Notes: generated by a model not told the origin, from the letters alone. A stretch of 64,000 nt of DNA from Hymenobacter psychrotolerans DSM 18569 (GCF_900142395.1 NZ_FRAS01000005.1:124001-188000); one strand, 5' to 3'; shown: positions 44,082 through 54,073, counted from the stretch's first letter. Translations and numbers: made by a program.

Positions 44082-45001
44082 TCAAACGCACCGCCGCCCA
44101 AATCAAGGCCGACCTACTCAAGCGCGACCAGGAAATCCGGGAGCAAATGCGCCTTCTGGCTCTGGAGCAGGAAGCCTCCGAGCTGGAGTTACTTATTCTC
44201 GAACGATTCGAGCGCAACTACGAAACCCTGGCCCTCGAATCCGGCCGCCGTATTTCGCCCGACGTCAAGGAGGCCGCCCTCAAGCAGGTGCTCATGTACT
44301 GGCGCAAGCTGCCCGAAGTAGCCACCACCGTTACCCAGACGGAGGTGCGCCTCTCCCTTCCCAACCAGCGCACCAGCACCGGTACCGTCTTCACCATCGA
44401 GGGCGTCGTCGACATCATTCGTGACAACGACCGCACGGTGATGTACGACATCAAAACCCACGACATCGACTCTGTTGTCTCCAACATCGAGCTGTACCAG
44501 CAGCAGCTCAACGTATATGCCCACATCTGGCAAACCCTCCGCCAACAGGAGCTACACGAAACCTGCATCATCGCCACGGCCTTTCCCAAAGCCGTGCGCG
44601 ACGCCGTAACCACCGGCGACGACGCCAAAATCGACGCTGCCCTGGCCAGCTGGAATCCCGCACTCACCATTCCCTTCGACCAACAGACGCTGGAACAAAC
44701 CATCATCCAGTTCACCCAAACCGTCGAAGCCATTGAGGGCGGCCAGTTTGCGCCCCCACCCGTCAGCCGCCTCCAGGAGCGCGTGCCTGGCAGCCGCACG
44801 CTCTACGCCACTCGCATCTGCATCAACTGCGACTCCCGCTTTTCCTGCAACGCCTACCGCGCCTACGCCGAAGGCGACCAAACCACGGCGGCCGACGAGT
44901 TTGGTTTCTACAACGACTACGGTACCGCCATCGACCAATCCGAATGGCTGAGTACCAACTTGAGCATTGCTCCCCCCGCCGACATCGACGACCTGATTTA
45001 A
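44078..45001 (+). CDS. PD-(D/E)XK nuclease completing the helicase's AddB-type domain
   Basis: 307 aa. Asp112 in EGVVDII and Asp124-Ile-Lys126 (YDIKTHD) form the PD-(D/E)XK core, followed by QQLNVYAHIW (the QxxxY element). Near the end, Cys248-x2-Cys251-x5-Cys257 (CINCDSRFSC) has the spacing of the three C-terminal Fe-S cysteines in AddB; the fourth Cys would be Cys823 of the preceding helicase. The start ATG is inside the helicase stop (ATGA). Function as a two-chain helicase-nuclease is inference from the motifs and overlap. Confidence 0.8.
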   Translation: MIKRTAAQIKADLLKRDQEIREQMRLLALEQEASELELLILERFERNYETLALESGRRISPDVKEAALKQVLMYWRKLPEVATTVTQTEVRLSLPNQRTSTGTVFTIEGVVDIIRDNDRTVMYDIKTHDIDSVVSNIELYQQQLNVYAHIWQTLRQQELHETCIIATAFPKAVRDAVTTGDDAKIDAALASWNPALTIPFDQQTLEQTIIQFTQTVEAIEGGQFAPPPVSRLQERVPGSRTLYATRICINCDSRFSCNAYRAYAEGDQTTAADEFGFYNDYGTAIDQSEWLSTNLSIAPPADIDDLI

Positions 45002-45014
45002 TTTCCCTACTACC

Positions 45015-46997
45015 GTGAGTGAACGAATTGTCCCCTTCTCTGCCAACATAGAGCCCAACTTCTTGAAAGAAAAGCTCCTTGCCCTCTGTCCCGAAGTGTT
45101 TCAGGATGGAAAGTTGAACGTCGAAGAACTACAAAACCTGTTGTCTGATGACAGTGAGGAGGATAAACAGTCTAAAGAATACTTTGGATTGAATTGGCCT
45201 GGCAAGGCAGATATTAAACGTCTCGCACTTAAAAAAGCCGTAGGCAGCACTTTAAACTATATCTCAAACGAAGGAATTAATCCTAATAATACTCAAAACA
45301 TTTTTATCGAAGGAGAAAATTTACAAATACTAAAATTGATTAAACATGCATATGATGAGAAGATAAAAATGATTTATATTGACCCGCCATATAATACAGG
45401 AAAGGATTTTATATACAAAGATAAATTTGAATCATCAATAGATGATTATCTAGTGAAATCAGGCCAAAAGGACGAGAGTGGTCTGCTAGTAGCTAATCCA
45501 AAATCACAAGGTCGTTATCACACCAATTGGCTGAATTTTATATACCCACGACTAAGAGTTTCTAAAGAATTATTGATTCAAGATGGGGTTGTATTCGTGT
45601 CTATCGGAGACAATGAAATAGCCAACTTAATTCTAGTGATGAATGAGATATTTGGTGAAGAAAATCATATATCTACATTTATCTGGAATTCCGAAGGCCA
45701 TACAGACAACCAATTAGAAGTCAAAATTAACCATGAATATATTGTTTGCTACAAGAAAACAAATGTTGAAAACACTTTATCCCATATTGTAGATCCAAAC
45801 ACAAGAAAAGAAAGTAATTTGTGGAGGGGATTCGCCGAGAATTCTATAACTAAAAATGGCCCTGCTAATCCACCATCATGGATTGAACTACCTGTTGGCT
45901 TCCCTTGCGCTTCAAAATCTACTCACCTTGCTGCTACTGCAGTTTCAGTTGGCTTTTTTGCTGATGTTGAGGAGGCAGGATACATAACAAGAGAAATAAC
46001 GAATCAATATGGGTACGCATACCCAATCAGGGAAAATGACATGGTTATTGAGGAGGGACAACTCACCAATCCATGCAAGGTTTTCGCTGGATGGGCCAAT
46101 GCAAATAAACTAAGAACGTTCATAAATTCAGGATTCCAGCCCATAGAGGAAATAGATGGAAGTATAACATTCTACCTGTCTAATAAGGGAGTCGTGTATT
46201 ACAGAAAGGAACGTGCTGCTGCAAAAAATATCTTATCTGTCTTGAGAAATTTCTCGACAACTGAAAAAACCCGTTCGGATTTAGAGAAAGTCGGCGTGTA
46301 TTTTTCCTATCCCAAACCAGTAGACTTGATACAATATATCTGCGACATGGGACTAGATGACGGAGATATTGTTTTGGACTTCTTTGCTGGATCTGGCACT
46401 GTTGGCCACGCTATATATAATTTGATAGCAAAAGGCAAGAAGGTGCAATATATATTAACCCAATTACCAGAAAACGTGCCTACAGAATCTCTAGCGTATC
46501 AAAAAGGATATCGTTATATTAATGAAATTTGCAAAAAAAGATTAGCATATTTTGCAAAAGAATATAATGACAAAAAAATCGATGGAGACTTCGGCTTCAA
46601 AGTGTATAAGCTTAATAAATCAAATTTCAATTCCCACCAAACCTACTCCGGCACCAACGTAGCTCAGCTCTCTTTATCATTCCAACAAACCACTGAAAAG
46701 CCACTGGTTGACAACTGGACCAAGCCAGACCTCACCACCGAGTTAATGCTGCTCGAAGGTTTCCCGCTTCACAGCACTCAAACTCCCCAGCCTCAATACC
46801 CCGAAAACGAAGTAGTAGCCATTACCTCCGACTTCAACCAAAACACGCTCTACCTGTGCCTCGATGCGCAACTGCTGGACGAAACCGTGGAGGCACTGGC
46901 CATCGGAGAGGAGGATATATTCATTTGCTTGGATTCGTCCCTTACTGACCTGCAGAAAATCCGCCTTGACGACAAACTCAAACTAAAGACGGTCTAG
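45015..46997 (+). CDS. Type III restriction-modification methyltransferase (Mod), mosaic gene
   Basis: Beta-class adenine-N6 methyltransferase: DPPYNTGKDF (Asp123-Tyr126) precedes the SAM motif FAGSGT (about 456-462). Mod also supplies DNA recognition to Res. The start is GTG at 45015. Base composition is uneven: the first ~150 bp and last ~380 bp resemble the flanking GC-rich genes, while the middle is AT-rich (45301-45360 has 14 G/C of 60, against 27 of 60 at 47281-47340 in res). This points to replacement of the catalytic and recognition core by recombination, a known way for Mod proteins to change specificity. Confidence 0.92.
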   Translation: MSERIVPFSANIEPNFLKEKLLALCPEVFQDGKLNVEELQNLLSDDSEEDKQSKEYFGLNWPGKADIKRLALKKAVGSTLNYISNEGINPNNTQNIFIEGENLQILKLIKHAYDEKIKMIYIDPPYNTGKDFIYKDKFESSIDDYLVKSGQKDESGLLVANPKSQGRYHTNWLNFIYPRLRVSKELLIQDGVVFVSIGDNEIANLILVMNEIFGEENHISTFIWNSEGHTDNQLEVKINHEYIVCYKKTNVENTLSHIVDPNTRKESNLWRGFAENSITKNGPANPPSWIELPVGFPCASKSTHLAATAVSVGFFADVEEAGYITREITNQYGYAYPIRENDMVIEEGQLTNPCKVFAGWANANKLRTFINSGFQPIEEIDGSITFYLSNKGVVYYRKERAAAKNILSVLRNFSTTEKTRSDLEKVGVYFSYPKPVDLIQYICDMGLDDGDIVLDFFAGSGTVGHAIYNLIAKGKKVQYILTQLPENVPTESLAYQKGYRYINEICKKRLAYFAKEYNDKKIDGDFGFKVYKLNKSNFNSHQTYSGTNVAQLSLSFQQTTEKPLVDNWTKPDLTTELMLLEGFPLHSTQTPQPQYPENEVVAITSDFNQNTLYLCLDAQLLDETVEALAIGEEDIFICLDSSLTDLQKIRLDDKLKLKTV

Positions 46998-47002
46998 TCG
47001 GT

Positions 47003-50000
47003 ATGAAAATCCAATTCAACCCCGACCAGAGCTACCAGCTCACGGCCGTCAATAGTGCCGTGCGCTTGTTCGAGGGAGTAGGCAAGTTCGGCCAGAACTT
47101 CAGCATGAATGCCCTCGAAATCATTCCCAACCTCCCTGAAGCCCATGAGTTGTGGGAGCCAGACCTTTTCGACAACCTTCAAATCGTCCAGGATGACAAC
47201 CACATCCAGCCCCGCAACCGCGAGCTGGAAGTTGAGGAAGGGGAGACGCTACTCGGCCTCGACGCCGTGCGCTACCCGTCCTTCAGCATTGAAATGGAAA
47301 CCGGTACTGGTAAAACCTACGTGTACCTGCGTACCATCTACCAGCTGCACCAAACCTATGGCTTCAGCAAGTTCATCATCGTAGTGCCCAGCGTGGCCAT
47401 CTACCAAGGCGTCAAGAAGACCTTTGAAATGACCCGCGCCCACTTCAATGCCCTTTACGACAAGCCCATCGTCCACCTCGTCGACTACGACGGCAGCAAT
47501 ATTCCTCAGGTTAAGAAGTTCGCCACTTCCCCCGCCTGCGAAATCATGCTCATCACCCTCGACTCCTTCAACAAGAAGACCAACAACCTCTACAAGCCCA
47601 CCGATAAGCTCCCCGGTAGCCCCTTGCTGCCTTATGAGTACTTGGCCCAAACCCGGCCCATCCTCATCCTCGATGAGCCGCAGAACATGGACTCCGACAC
47701 GGCCCGCAAAGCCCTACGCACCCTCCGGCCGCTCGTCGCTTTCCGCTACTCCGCTACCCACAAAACCACACCTAACCTGCTCTACCGTCTCACTCCCGTG
47801 GAAGCCTTCCGCCAGGGCTTGGTAAAGAAAGTAGAAGTAGCCGGCATCACCGAAAACGACAACTACAACGAAGGCTTTGTAGCCCTCCTGGAAGTCAAAA
47901 CCCGCGCCGGCGAAAAACCCACCGCCGTTCTGCAAACCATCCTGCAGCGCAACGGCCAGCGCGAAACCACCGAGGTAACCATCCGCCTGGGCCAGAACCT
48001 GCGTCGCTTCACCAACCTGCCCGAGCACGAAGACTATGTTGTTACCAACATTTCCGCCGTTCCCGGCGACGAGTACATTGAGTTTAGCAACGAGGTCCTG
48101 ATTCCGCTTAATTCCACCATCGGCTCTTCCCGCCCCGCCGTCTTCCGCGCCCAAATCCGCCAGACCATCCGGGAGCACATGAAGCGCCAGGCCACCTTGC
48201 TGCCCAAAGGCATCAAAGTCCTGTCTCTGTTCTTCATCGACCGGGTACGCAACTATATTGACGGCGGTATCATCCAAAAGATTTTCGATGAAGAATACCG
48301 CCTAGCTGCCGAGACCAGTCCTTACTTTCAAGACTTTGCCCCTGAAGAAGTGCGCGACGCCTACTTTGCCTCCTACAGCAAAGGCAAGTCAAACGAGGTT
48401 AAGTATGTTGAGCAAGACGAGGCCAGCGTCGGCAGCGACAAAGACGCCAAGAAGGCCCAGCGCGAGTCCTTCCAGCTCATCATGCGCAACAAGGAACTAC
48501 TGCTGACGCTCCCCGCCAACACCCCCGATAAAGGCGCCAAAGTCTGCTTTATCTTCGCTCACTCTGCCCTGAAAGAAGGCTGGGACAACCCCAACGTCTT
48601 CCAGATCTGTACCCTCAACCAAACCATTTCCGAGCGCAAGAAGCGCCAGGAAATCGGCCGCGGTATGCGCCTGGCCGTTGATCAATCCGGCCAGCGCACC
48701 GCCGACGCCGGCGTCAACGTGCTCCAGGTCATTGCCAACGAGAGCTACGAATCCTACGTCCAGGGCCTGCAGAAAGAGTATATCAGCGAAGGCAAGTACG
48801 CCGACAGCGACGTACCGCCCAAGCCCTCGAAGGCCCACCAAAGCACCGTCCACCGCAACGATGCGGTATTCAGCCGCCAGGAGTTCAAACAGATGTGGGC
48901 CCGCCTCCACAAAGACGTGCGCTACACCATTCAGTTCGACCAGGCCCAGCTCATCAAAAAGTGCCAGGACAAGCTACAAGCCACCACTTTCCCGCTGCCG
49001 AAAATCAGCATTAGCAAGGGTCAGTTCATCCAAACAGAAGTCACCATCACCCTCGTTTCCGCCGACCTGATGGGCGCGCGCCTGCGGGTAGAGACCATCA
49101 ATACCCGCAACGAGAAAGGCTCCACCGAGTTCAACGTAGTGCCTGACGGCTACCTCGGCGACAAGACCACTTTCAAGAAGTTCCTCCAGGACTTCCGCGT
49201 CGAAACCATCACCTCTGACGCCTACAATCCCCGCCTCAAATTCTACAACGGCCACGAGGTAACGCAGGTCCGCCCGCTGCGCTTCGTTTCCGAGCTGGGC
49301 GCCGTAGCCAACCCCCTCACCACCACGGTAGCAGTAGAGGAGACCTACCCCGTTTTCGACGTAGTAGGCCGCGCCGCTCAGGAAACCAAGCTCACCCGCC
49401 GCACCATTCAGGCCATTTTCGACATCCTCACCCCCGACAAGAAAACGGCCTGCATCAAGAATCCGGAAGGCTTCACCGAGAAGTTTATCAGCGTCATCAA
49501 AAACACCTTGGCCGAAGAGGTAGCCGCCAACATCGTCTTCGAAATCGTCGGCGACAAACCCACCGACCTAAACGAGCTGTTCCCTATCGAGCCCAAGTTC
49601 GTGCAGGACCGCCTAATCGAAGCCGGCGCAAACAGCATCTACGACCAGGTGCAGATTGATTCCGACGTAGAGCAGCGCTTCGTGGAAAACCGAATCAAAG
49701 ACCACGAAAAGGTGCTCTTCTACTTCAAGTTTCCCAAGAAATACACCGTTGAACTCCCTCGCATCATCCGCAACTACAACCCTGACTGGGGCGTGGTCTA
49801 CGAGGACAAAGACAAAAACACCAAGCTGGAGCTAGTCCGCGAAACCAAAGGCTCCATGGACAAAGCTGCCCTCCGCTTTGAGCACGAAAAACTCAAAATC
49901 ACCTGTGCCGAACGCTACTACCAAACCCTCAACATCGACTACCGCCAAATCACCGACCAGGTACCTAACTGGCAGGAACCCTCCCAGGTAGCCGAGCAAG

Positions 50001-50011
50001 GAGCATTGTAG
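47003..50011 (+). CDS. Type III restriction endonuclease subunit (Res)
   Basis: 1002 aa superfamily 2 ATPase-nuclease that cleaves DNA when two Mod-recognised sites are unmethylated. Walker A is METGTGKTY, motif II LDEPQN, motif III YSATHK, and a later GRGMRL motif VI. The C-terminal PD-(D/E)XK nuclease shows VVYEDKD then Glu947-Thr-Lys949 (VRETKGSMD). It begins 5 bp after mod. Length and motif order are canonical, so the enzyme looks intact. Its composition matches the helicase-nuclease genes upstream, unlike the core of mod. Confidence 0.93.
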   Translation: MKIQFNPDQSYQLTAVNSAVRLFEGVGKFGQNFSMNALEIIPNLPEAHELWEPDLFDNLQIVQDDNHIQPRNRELEVEEGETLLGLDAVRYPSFSIEMETGTGKTYVYLRTIYQLHQTYGFSKFIIVVPSVAIYQGVKKTFEMTRAHFNALYDKPIVHLVDYDGSNIPQVKKFATSPACEIMLITLDSFNKKTNNLYKPTDKLPGSPLLPYEYLAQTRPILILDEPQNMDSDTARKALRTLRPLVAFRYSATHKTTPNLLYRLTPVEAFRQGLVKKVEVAGITENDNYNEGFVALLEVKTRAGEKPTAVLQTILQRNGQRETTEVTIRLGQNLRRFTNLPEHEDYVVTNISAVPGDEYIEFSNEVLIPLNSTIGSSRPAVFRAQIRQTIREHMKRQATLLPKGIKVLSLFFIDRVRNYIDGGIIQKIFDEEYRLAAETSPYFQDFAPEEVRDAYFASYSKGKSNEVKYVEQDEASVGSDKDAKKAQRESFQLIMRNKELLLTLPANTPDKGAKVCFIFAHSALKEGWDNPNVFQICTLNQTISERKKRQEIGRGMRLAVDQSGQRTADAGVNVLQVIANESYESYVQGLQKEYISEGKYADSDVPPKPSKAHQSTVHRNDAVFSRQEFKQMWARLHKDVRYTIQFDQAQLIKKCQDKLQATTFPLPKISISKGQFIQTEVTITLVSADLMGARLRVETINTRNEKGSTEFNVVPDGYLGDKTTFKKFLQDFRVETITSDAYNPRLKFYNGHEVTQVRPLRFVSELGAVANPLTTTVAVEETYPVFDVVGRAAQETKLTRRTIQAIFDILTPDKKTACIKNPEGFTEKFISVIKNTLAEEVAANIVFEIVGDKPTDLNELFPIEPKFVQDRLIEAGANSIYDQVQIDSDVEQRFVENRIKDHEKVLFYFKFPKKYTVELPRIIRNYNPDWGVVYEDKDKNTKLELVRETKGSMDKAALRFEHEKLKITCAERYYQTLNIDYRQITDQVPNWQEPSQVAEQGAL

Positions 50012-50067
50012 CAGCCCGAGTACTTGATTGGGTTTTTGATCATATTCAACAAAAAAACTTCATAAAA

Positions 50068-50571
50068 ATGGCAATTGCACAGGTTATCGCCAAAGCTCAA
50101 GAACTAACGCAGAATAAAGTCTCACAAGTAGAGCTCGAGCAGCTTATATCTAAAATTATCAGCGGCCTTCTAAGAAAGTTTGGACAAAAAACTGTCTTCA
50201 ACGGTGCAAATAGTGAAGCGGATAGTGAGGTGAATAATATCTTGACTCATGTAATTGAAGTGGGTAGTATAAAAGTGATGAAGGACAAAGGGTTAATATC
50301 CAACAATGATGATGAGTTGTTAATGGCAAGTCTTGGTACTGCTTGGTTAATGAATGTGGCTCTGGGAAATGTTCTAAATAACAATGATTTGCTGAGAGTA
50401 TACACCGGCAATGGTTACTATCAGCAGGCTGCTGTACAAACGCTGGCTAATAGGATATCAGTATTAGGCCATACGCACAGGAATTACAGTAAATTATCCT
50501 TTCTTAAGAAGCTAAGTACTTCTACTGTGGATGAGCTATTCAATTCTCACTTAGGCAGCTATATAAAGTGA
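50068..50571 (+). CDS. Hypothetical helical protein after the type III R-M genes (167 aa)
   Basis: The sequence is AT-rich compared with res and is entirely helical, e.g. IAKAQELTQNKVSQVELEQL and VMKDKGLISNNDDELLMASL. There is no signal peptide, membrane helix or recognised family. It lies 56 bp after res on the same strand, so it may be transcribed with it. Composition suggests separate acquisition. An accessory or anti-phage role is only guilt by position. Confidence 0.5.
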   Translation: MAIAQVIAKAQELTQNKVSQVELEQLISKIISGLLRKFGQKTVFNGANSEADSEVNNILTHVIEVGSIKVMKDKGLISNNDDELLMASLGTAWLMNVALGNVLNNNDLLRVYTGNGYYQQAAVQTLANRISVLGHTHRNYSKLSFLKKLSTSTVDELFNSHLGSYIK

Positions 50572-50651
50572 TAGAGACCATTGGAGCTAATGACATTCGC
50601 ACAACTCTACAGTGTTTCTGCCAACGAACCGCCCTGTAGCGCGCCAGAATC

Positions 50652-51212
50652 ATGGTCCTCACTGATCAGCACTTCCAGTGGGTGCACGAAGTCTTTGTGC
50701 TCGACACTGCCAACACCTTCCGACCGGTGCAGCGCAACGCTGCCCCGTGTCGGGGTTTTCGTAATTCCAGCGCAGCCAATTCCGGTCCCAAAATCTACGT
50801 AGCCACCGCCGGCCCCGAAATCCGGTACGTCGGCCTAGCCACCACTCCCATGGGCACCCGCCTCACTCGTGGCAACTCTTCCCGCAAAAGCCCAAGAAAC
50901 GGCTACCACGGCTACCAGTGGCTTACTCCACCGCCCACCGGCACCGACCTCACTCTACACGTCTTCTCCTTCCCTCATTTATTAAGCGAAATTTCACCTA
51001 CTTCAACAAGTACCCTATCTATAAATGACTTAAAACACCTACTCGAACGCATCGAGGCGGAGGTGGTTTACCTCACAAGATTCAGTACTGGGCTTTGGCC
51101 AACTTGTCAAAATGAAATTCACTTTCGCAATTTAGAGGCTGAGTCAAGAAAATTGACTCAGCAAACTGCAAATCAAATATGGTCAGCTCTAGAAGTAAAA
51201 TTCACGCAATGA
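50652..51212 (+). CDS. GIY-YIG-like nuclease-related protein (186 aa)
   Basis: The segment GPKIYVATAGPEIRYVGLAT followed by RLTRG, GYHGYQW and, later, IEAEVVYLTRFSTGLWPTCQ with NEIHF resembles a GIY-YIG nuclease layout, where the Arg and final Glu are catalytic. The match is by pattern only. Codons before residue 45 read as low-quality sequence and the true start may be further in. Composition shifts from GC-rich to AT-rich near 50980, which suggests a junction. Its stop overlaps the next start (ATGA). Confidence 0.55.
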   Translation: MVLTDQHFQWVHEVFVLDTANTFRPVQRNAAPCRGFRNSSAANSGPKIYVATAGPEIRYVGLATTPMGTRLTRGNSSRKSPRNGYHGYQWLTPPPTGTDLTLHVFSFPHLLSEISPTSTSTLSINDLKHLLERIEAEVVYLTRFSTGLWPTCQNEIHFRNLEAESRKLTQQTANQIWSALEVKFTQ

Positions 51213-52054
51213 AATCAACAGAAAGTCAGCAAAACCCGCGTAAAAAAGAAGGAATAATGGATCATGTAAAAAAAATTATTACGAGCCCTGTAGGAGCGAC
51301 ACTCCTAATTGGTTCATTCATCTCCCTTTTACTTCCTATTGTCTTAACACAACTTAGTACAGGTATAGATTTCAGCAATACTGGTCAAATAGGTGATACA
51401 ATAGGTGGTATTGCTGGGCCTTTCCTAAACCTTACTGGATTGATAATTGTATATTTTTCATTCAAGCAACAATTAGAAGCAAATAATAAACAATGGGAAT
51501 CATTAGAATTAGAAAATGTAAAAGAAAGACAACAAAATGATTTTGATATAATTTATAAATCAATAGTAATGCTTGGCAACGAAATTAGTATACACGAACC
51601 TTCATTTAGATCAATCAATCAAATCATCAAACAAGTTCATCAATGGAATCAGACGCCCGAAGAGCTGATTCCAGGCACATGGGAACTAATGAAGAACCTT
51701 GGGTTTGAATGGAACGGAATCCGGATCGAAAAATTAGATGATTATTGGAAAATGCTCGAAAATTTCGATTGGTTATCCCAATATATCAGAGAACGATATG
51801 AAAATATTATTGACTCGATAAAAAGATCAGATATGGATGAAACGAGAAAGAACCTATTACATTCTTACCTTAGAAATATGTGCATATTACCCCCATACAA
51901 TTGGCTACCTGAGGAGTCTATGCAACAGATGTGGGATCAAGACGAAAGTAAATTTCAGGACACAAAAATACTTTCATTAATAAATGAGCTGCGCGTTCAT
52001 ACCCCAATGATATTCCCTCACGTTATATACCCATTTATCAGCCAAGACAAATAA
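51209..52054 (+). CDS. AbiC-like putative phage abortive-infection membrane protein
   Basis: 281 aa from the ATG at 51209 (MKSTESQQNPRKKEG); MDHVKK at 51257 is an alternative. Two membrane helices (ATLLIGSFISLLLPIVLTQL and GGIAGPFLNLTGLIIVYFSF) are separated by DTIGG, then a soluble helical region. The pattern TGQIGDTIGGIAGPF followed by YFSFKQQLEAN is what I know from the putative AbiC family. AT-rich, unlike the surrounding genes. It forms a two-gene unit with the GIY-YIG-like protein by ATGA overlap. A role in abortive infection is family inference. Confidence 0.65.
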   Translation: MKSTESQQNPRKKEGIMDHVKKIITSPVGATLLIGSFISLLLPIVLTQLSTGIDFSNTGQIGDTIGGIAGPFLNLTGLIIVYFSFKQQLEANNKQWESLELENVKERQQNDFDIIYKSIVMLGNEISIHEPSFRSINQIIKQVHQWNQTPEELIPGTWELMKNLGFEWNGIRIEKLDDYWKMLENFDWLSQYIRERYENIIDSIKRSDMDETRKNLLHSYLRNMCILPPYNWLPEESMQQMWDQDESKFQDTKILSLINELRVHTPMIFPHVIYPFISQDK

Positions 52055-52566
52055 CATACCTTATAGTCAGACTCGCCTCCTCTCAATCAACTCAGAAAAA
52101 AATGCCCACAACTTTCTATGGTGGCAAAGGTGCCTCACTTAAAACGCGGTAAAATTCATTGTCAAATACTCAGCCTTATCCAAGAATGGCAAAAAACAAG
52201 AGACAACTAATAAATCCTCCCACTACAACGAATTATAATATTTTCCGTCAGCATGGATAATTCAACTAATACCTAGGACAAGACCTTTGATCCATGTCTT
52301 TCAAAGCTCCAAAAACACCAAAACAGTATCTTAAAAAAAAACAATATTTTTTTACTATTAATATATTATAATTTTATTCGAATGCTTGTATAAATGCCGA
52401 GAAAAAGAGGGTAAAAATGATAGAGAAAACTATCTGGCAAGTTTCAGCCGAGCCAATTGCTGTTGGCCCGGAATCAAATTTATTTCAGCAAGCTATAAGA
52501 TAGAAGTGGGGAATCGGAAACCAGAAGCTTAATTCACTATCTGTCACCAGCCCTGTGACTGCACTC
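52055..52566. other. Very AT-rich intergenic region
   Basis: About 510 bp. The stretch around 52325-52385 is nearly pure A/T (TATTAATATATTATAATTTT). No gene is recognisable. It separates two groups of differing composition and may mark a recombination junction or hold promoters. Confidence 0.5.
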
Positions 52567-52743
52567 ATGGACAGCGAAGCTAAAGCAGGAGTTACGGCCA
52601 TGCGAGAATGGTTTAGCAAGCGTTTTGAACAGATGAATGAAGTATTGGTTCAACACCCACATATTATATCAGGTAATTCTGAAGTTGTAGATGAGCTAGA
52701 CAATGATGAGCCTTTACTTGCTCCATCTCCAGGGCAGCAGTAA
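52567..52743 (+). CDS. Possible small protein (58 aa)
   Basis: A short ORF from ATG 52567 (MDSEAKAGVTAMREWFSKRF; a GTG at 52555 adds 4 codons) with an acidic tail ending VDELDNDEPLLAPSPGQQ. Composition is protein-like, with an amphipathic helix and no stop interruptions, but there is no homologue known to me. It ends 4 bp before the convergent umuC stop. It may be spurious. Confidence 0.35.
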   Translation: MDSEAKAGVTAMREWFSKRFEQMNEVLVQHPHIISGNSEVVDELDNDEPLLAPSPGQQ

Positions 52744-52747
52744 TCCT

Positions 52748-54073
52748 TTATAGATTAATGCGCCACAACTCCCCCCAGCTAGTCGTATAAGCCGGGCTCT
52801 TCTGCTCCCGATTCATCGCCCAATCTGCCCCCGCACCCTTCCGCACACTGGCCGAGCCTATTATCACCGTACCCTTCCCAAACCGCCGGTTCAGCGCATC
52901 TAGCGTGCCCATTAGCTCCGCACGCTTGCCACTCACACTCACGGCCGCCGGTTGCTCAAATAGCCCTAACTGTTGTTGCCCGGCCCGCTCCAACCCGTCC
53001 AGCATCACCCCAGCCTTTTTATAGAGCGTCCCCGGCCGCCACACTTTGCCCAGCAGGTGCCGCGCCTGCGCGGCCAGCTCCAGCGTATCATCGGAGGCCA
53101 CTGGCAGCGTTACCAGCGCCGATCGGGTGTAGGGGGGAGGCTCGTTGCCGTACCGGTTAGTACTCACAAACACCGTCAGCACCCGTGCCGCCGAGCCCTG
53201 CCGCCGCAGCTTCTCCGCCGCCCTAGACACGAACGTAGCCACCGCGCCCATTACGTCCTCAAACTCTGTCACCGGCTTGCCAAACGACCGGGTACAGGCA
53301 ATAGACTTACGTGCTTGGCCGCCGTCCTCGCTCGGTTCCATGCTCAGGCAAGGATAGCCCTGCAGCTCTCGCACTAGGCGCATTCCCACCACGCCCCCTA
53401 GATTCTTCCGGGCCCAGGGTAGGGGGCAGGCTGCCAGGTCGGCCGCCGTGCGGTAGCCGGCCGCGTAGAGCTTGGCCGCGTACTGGTGCCCCACGCCCCA
53501 CACGTCCTCCACTCCAACCCTCGCCAACGCTTCCTGCCGCTTGTCATCCGTATCCAGGCATAGCACCCCACTGCCGGCCAGCGTCGACATAGCCACCTTG
53601 CTGTTGGCTTTAGCCACCCGGTTTGCCAGCTTCGCCAGCGTCTTAGTCGGCGCCATGCCCACGCACACCGGAATACCCGTGCGCTGCAGCACGTCGGCCC
53701 GCACCCGCGCCCCGTATTCGGTCAGGTCCCCTAGGTAGCGCGTCATGCCCGACAAGTTCAGAAACGCCTCATCAATGCTATACACTTCCAGCTCCGGTGC
53801 CACTTGGCCCAGATACCACATCACCCGCCGGCTCATGTCTCCGTACAGCTCGTAGTTCGAGGAGCACACGGCCACATCATGCTGCCGCAGCAACTCCTTC
53901 ACCTGGAAGTACGGCTCACCCATTTTCAGGCCCAGCGCCTTCGCCTCGTTCGACCGCGCAATGATGCACCCGTCATTATTTGAAAGCACTACCACCGGCC
54001 TACCTTCCAGTTCGGGCCGAAATACCCGCTCACAGGAAGCGTAAAAATTATTGCAATCAACTAGGGCGAACAT
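52748..54073 (-). CDS. umuC: Error-prone DNA polymerase V catalytic subunit UmuC
   Basis: Y-family translesion polymerase. [17 protein letters not shown] holds the first catalytic Asp, [10 protein letters not shown] the second acidic pair, and [12 protein letters not shown] the DNA-binding region. 441 aa, usual for UmuC. Its start overlaps umuD by 17 bp, so the two are translated together. Carriage on a mobile element is common (e.g. RumB/ImpB) and raises mutation and survival after damage. The operon is controlled from upstream of umuD. Confidence 0.94.
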   Translation of the reverse strand: MFALVDCNNFYASCERVFRPELEGRPVVVLSNNDGCIIARSNEAKALGLKMGEPYFQVKELLRQHDVAVCSSNYELYGDMSRRVMWYLGQVAPELEVYSIDEAFLNLSGMTRYLGDLTEYGARVRADVLQRTGIPVCVGMAPTKTLAKLANRVAKANSKVAMSTLAGSGVLCLDTDDKRQEALARVGVEDVWGVGHQYAAKLYAAGYRTAADLAACPLPWARKNLGGVVGMRLVRELQGYPCLSMEPSEDGGQARKSIACTRSFGKPVTEFEDVMGAVATFVSRAAEKLRRQGSAARVLTVFVSTNRYGNEPPPYTRSALVTLPVASDDTLELAAQARHLLGKVWRPGTLYKKAGVMLDGLERAGQQQLGLFEQPAAVSVSGKRAELMGTLDALNRRFGKGTVIIGSASVRKGAGADWAMNREQKSPAYTTSWGELWRINL

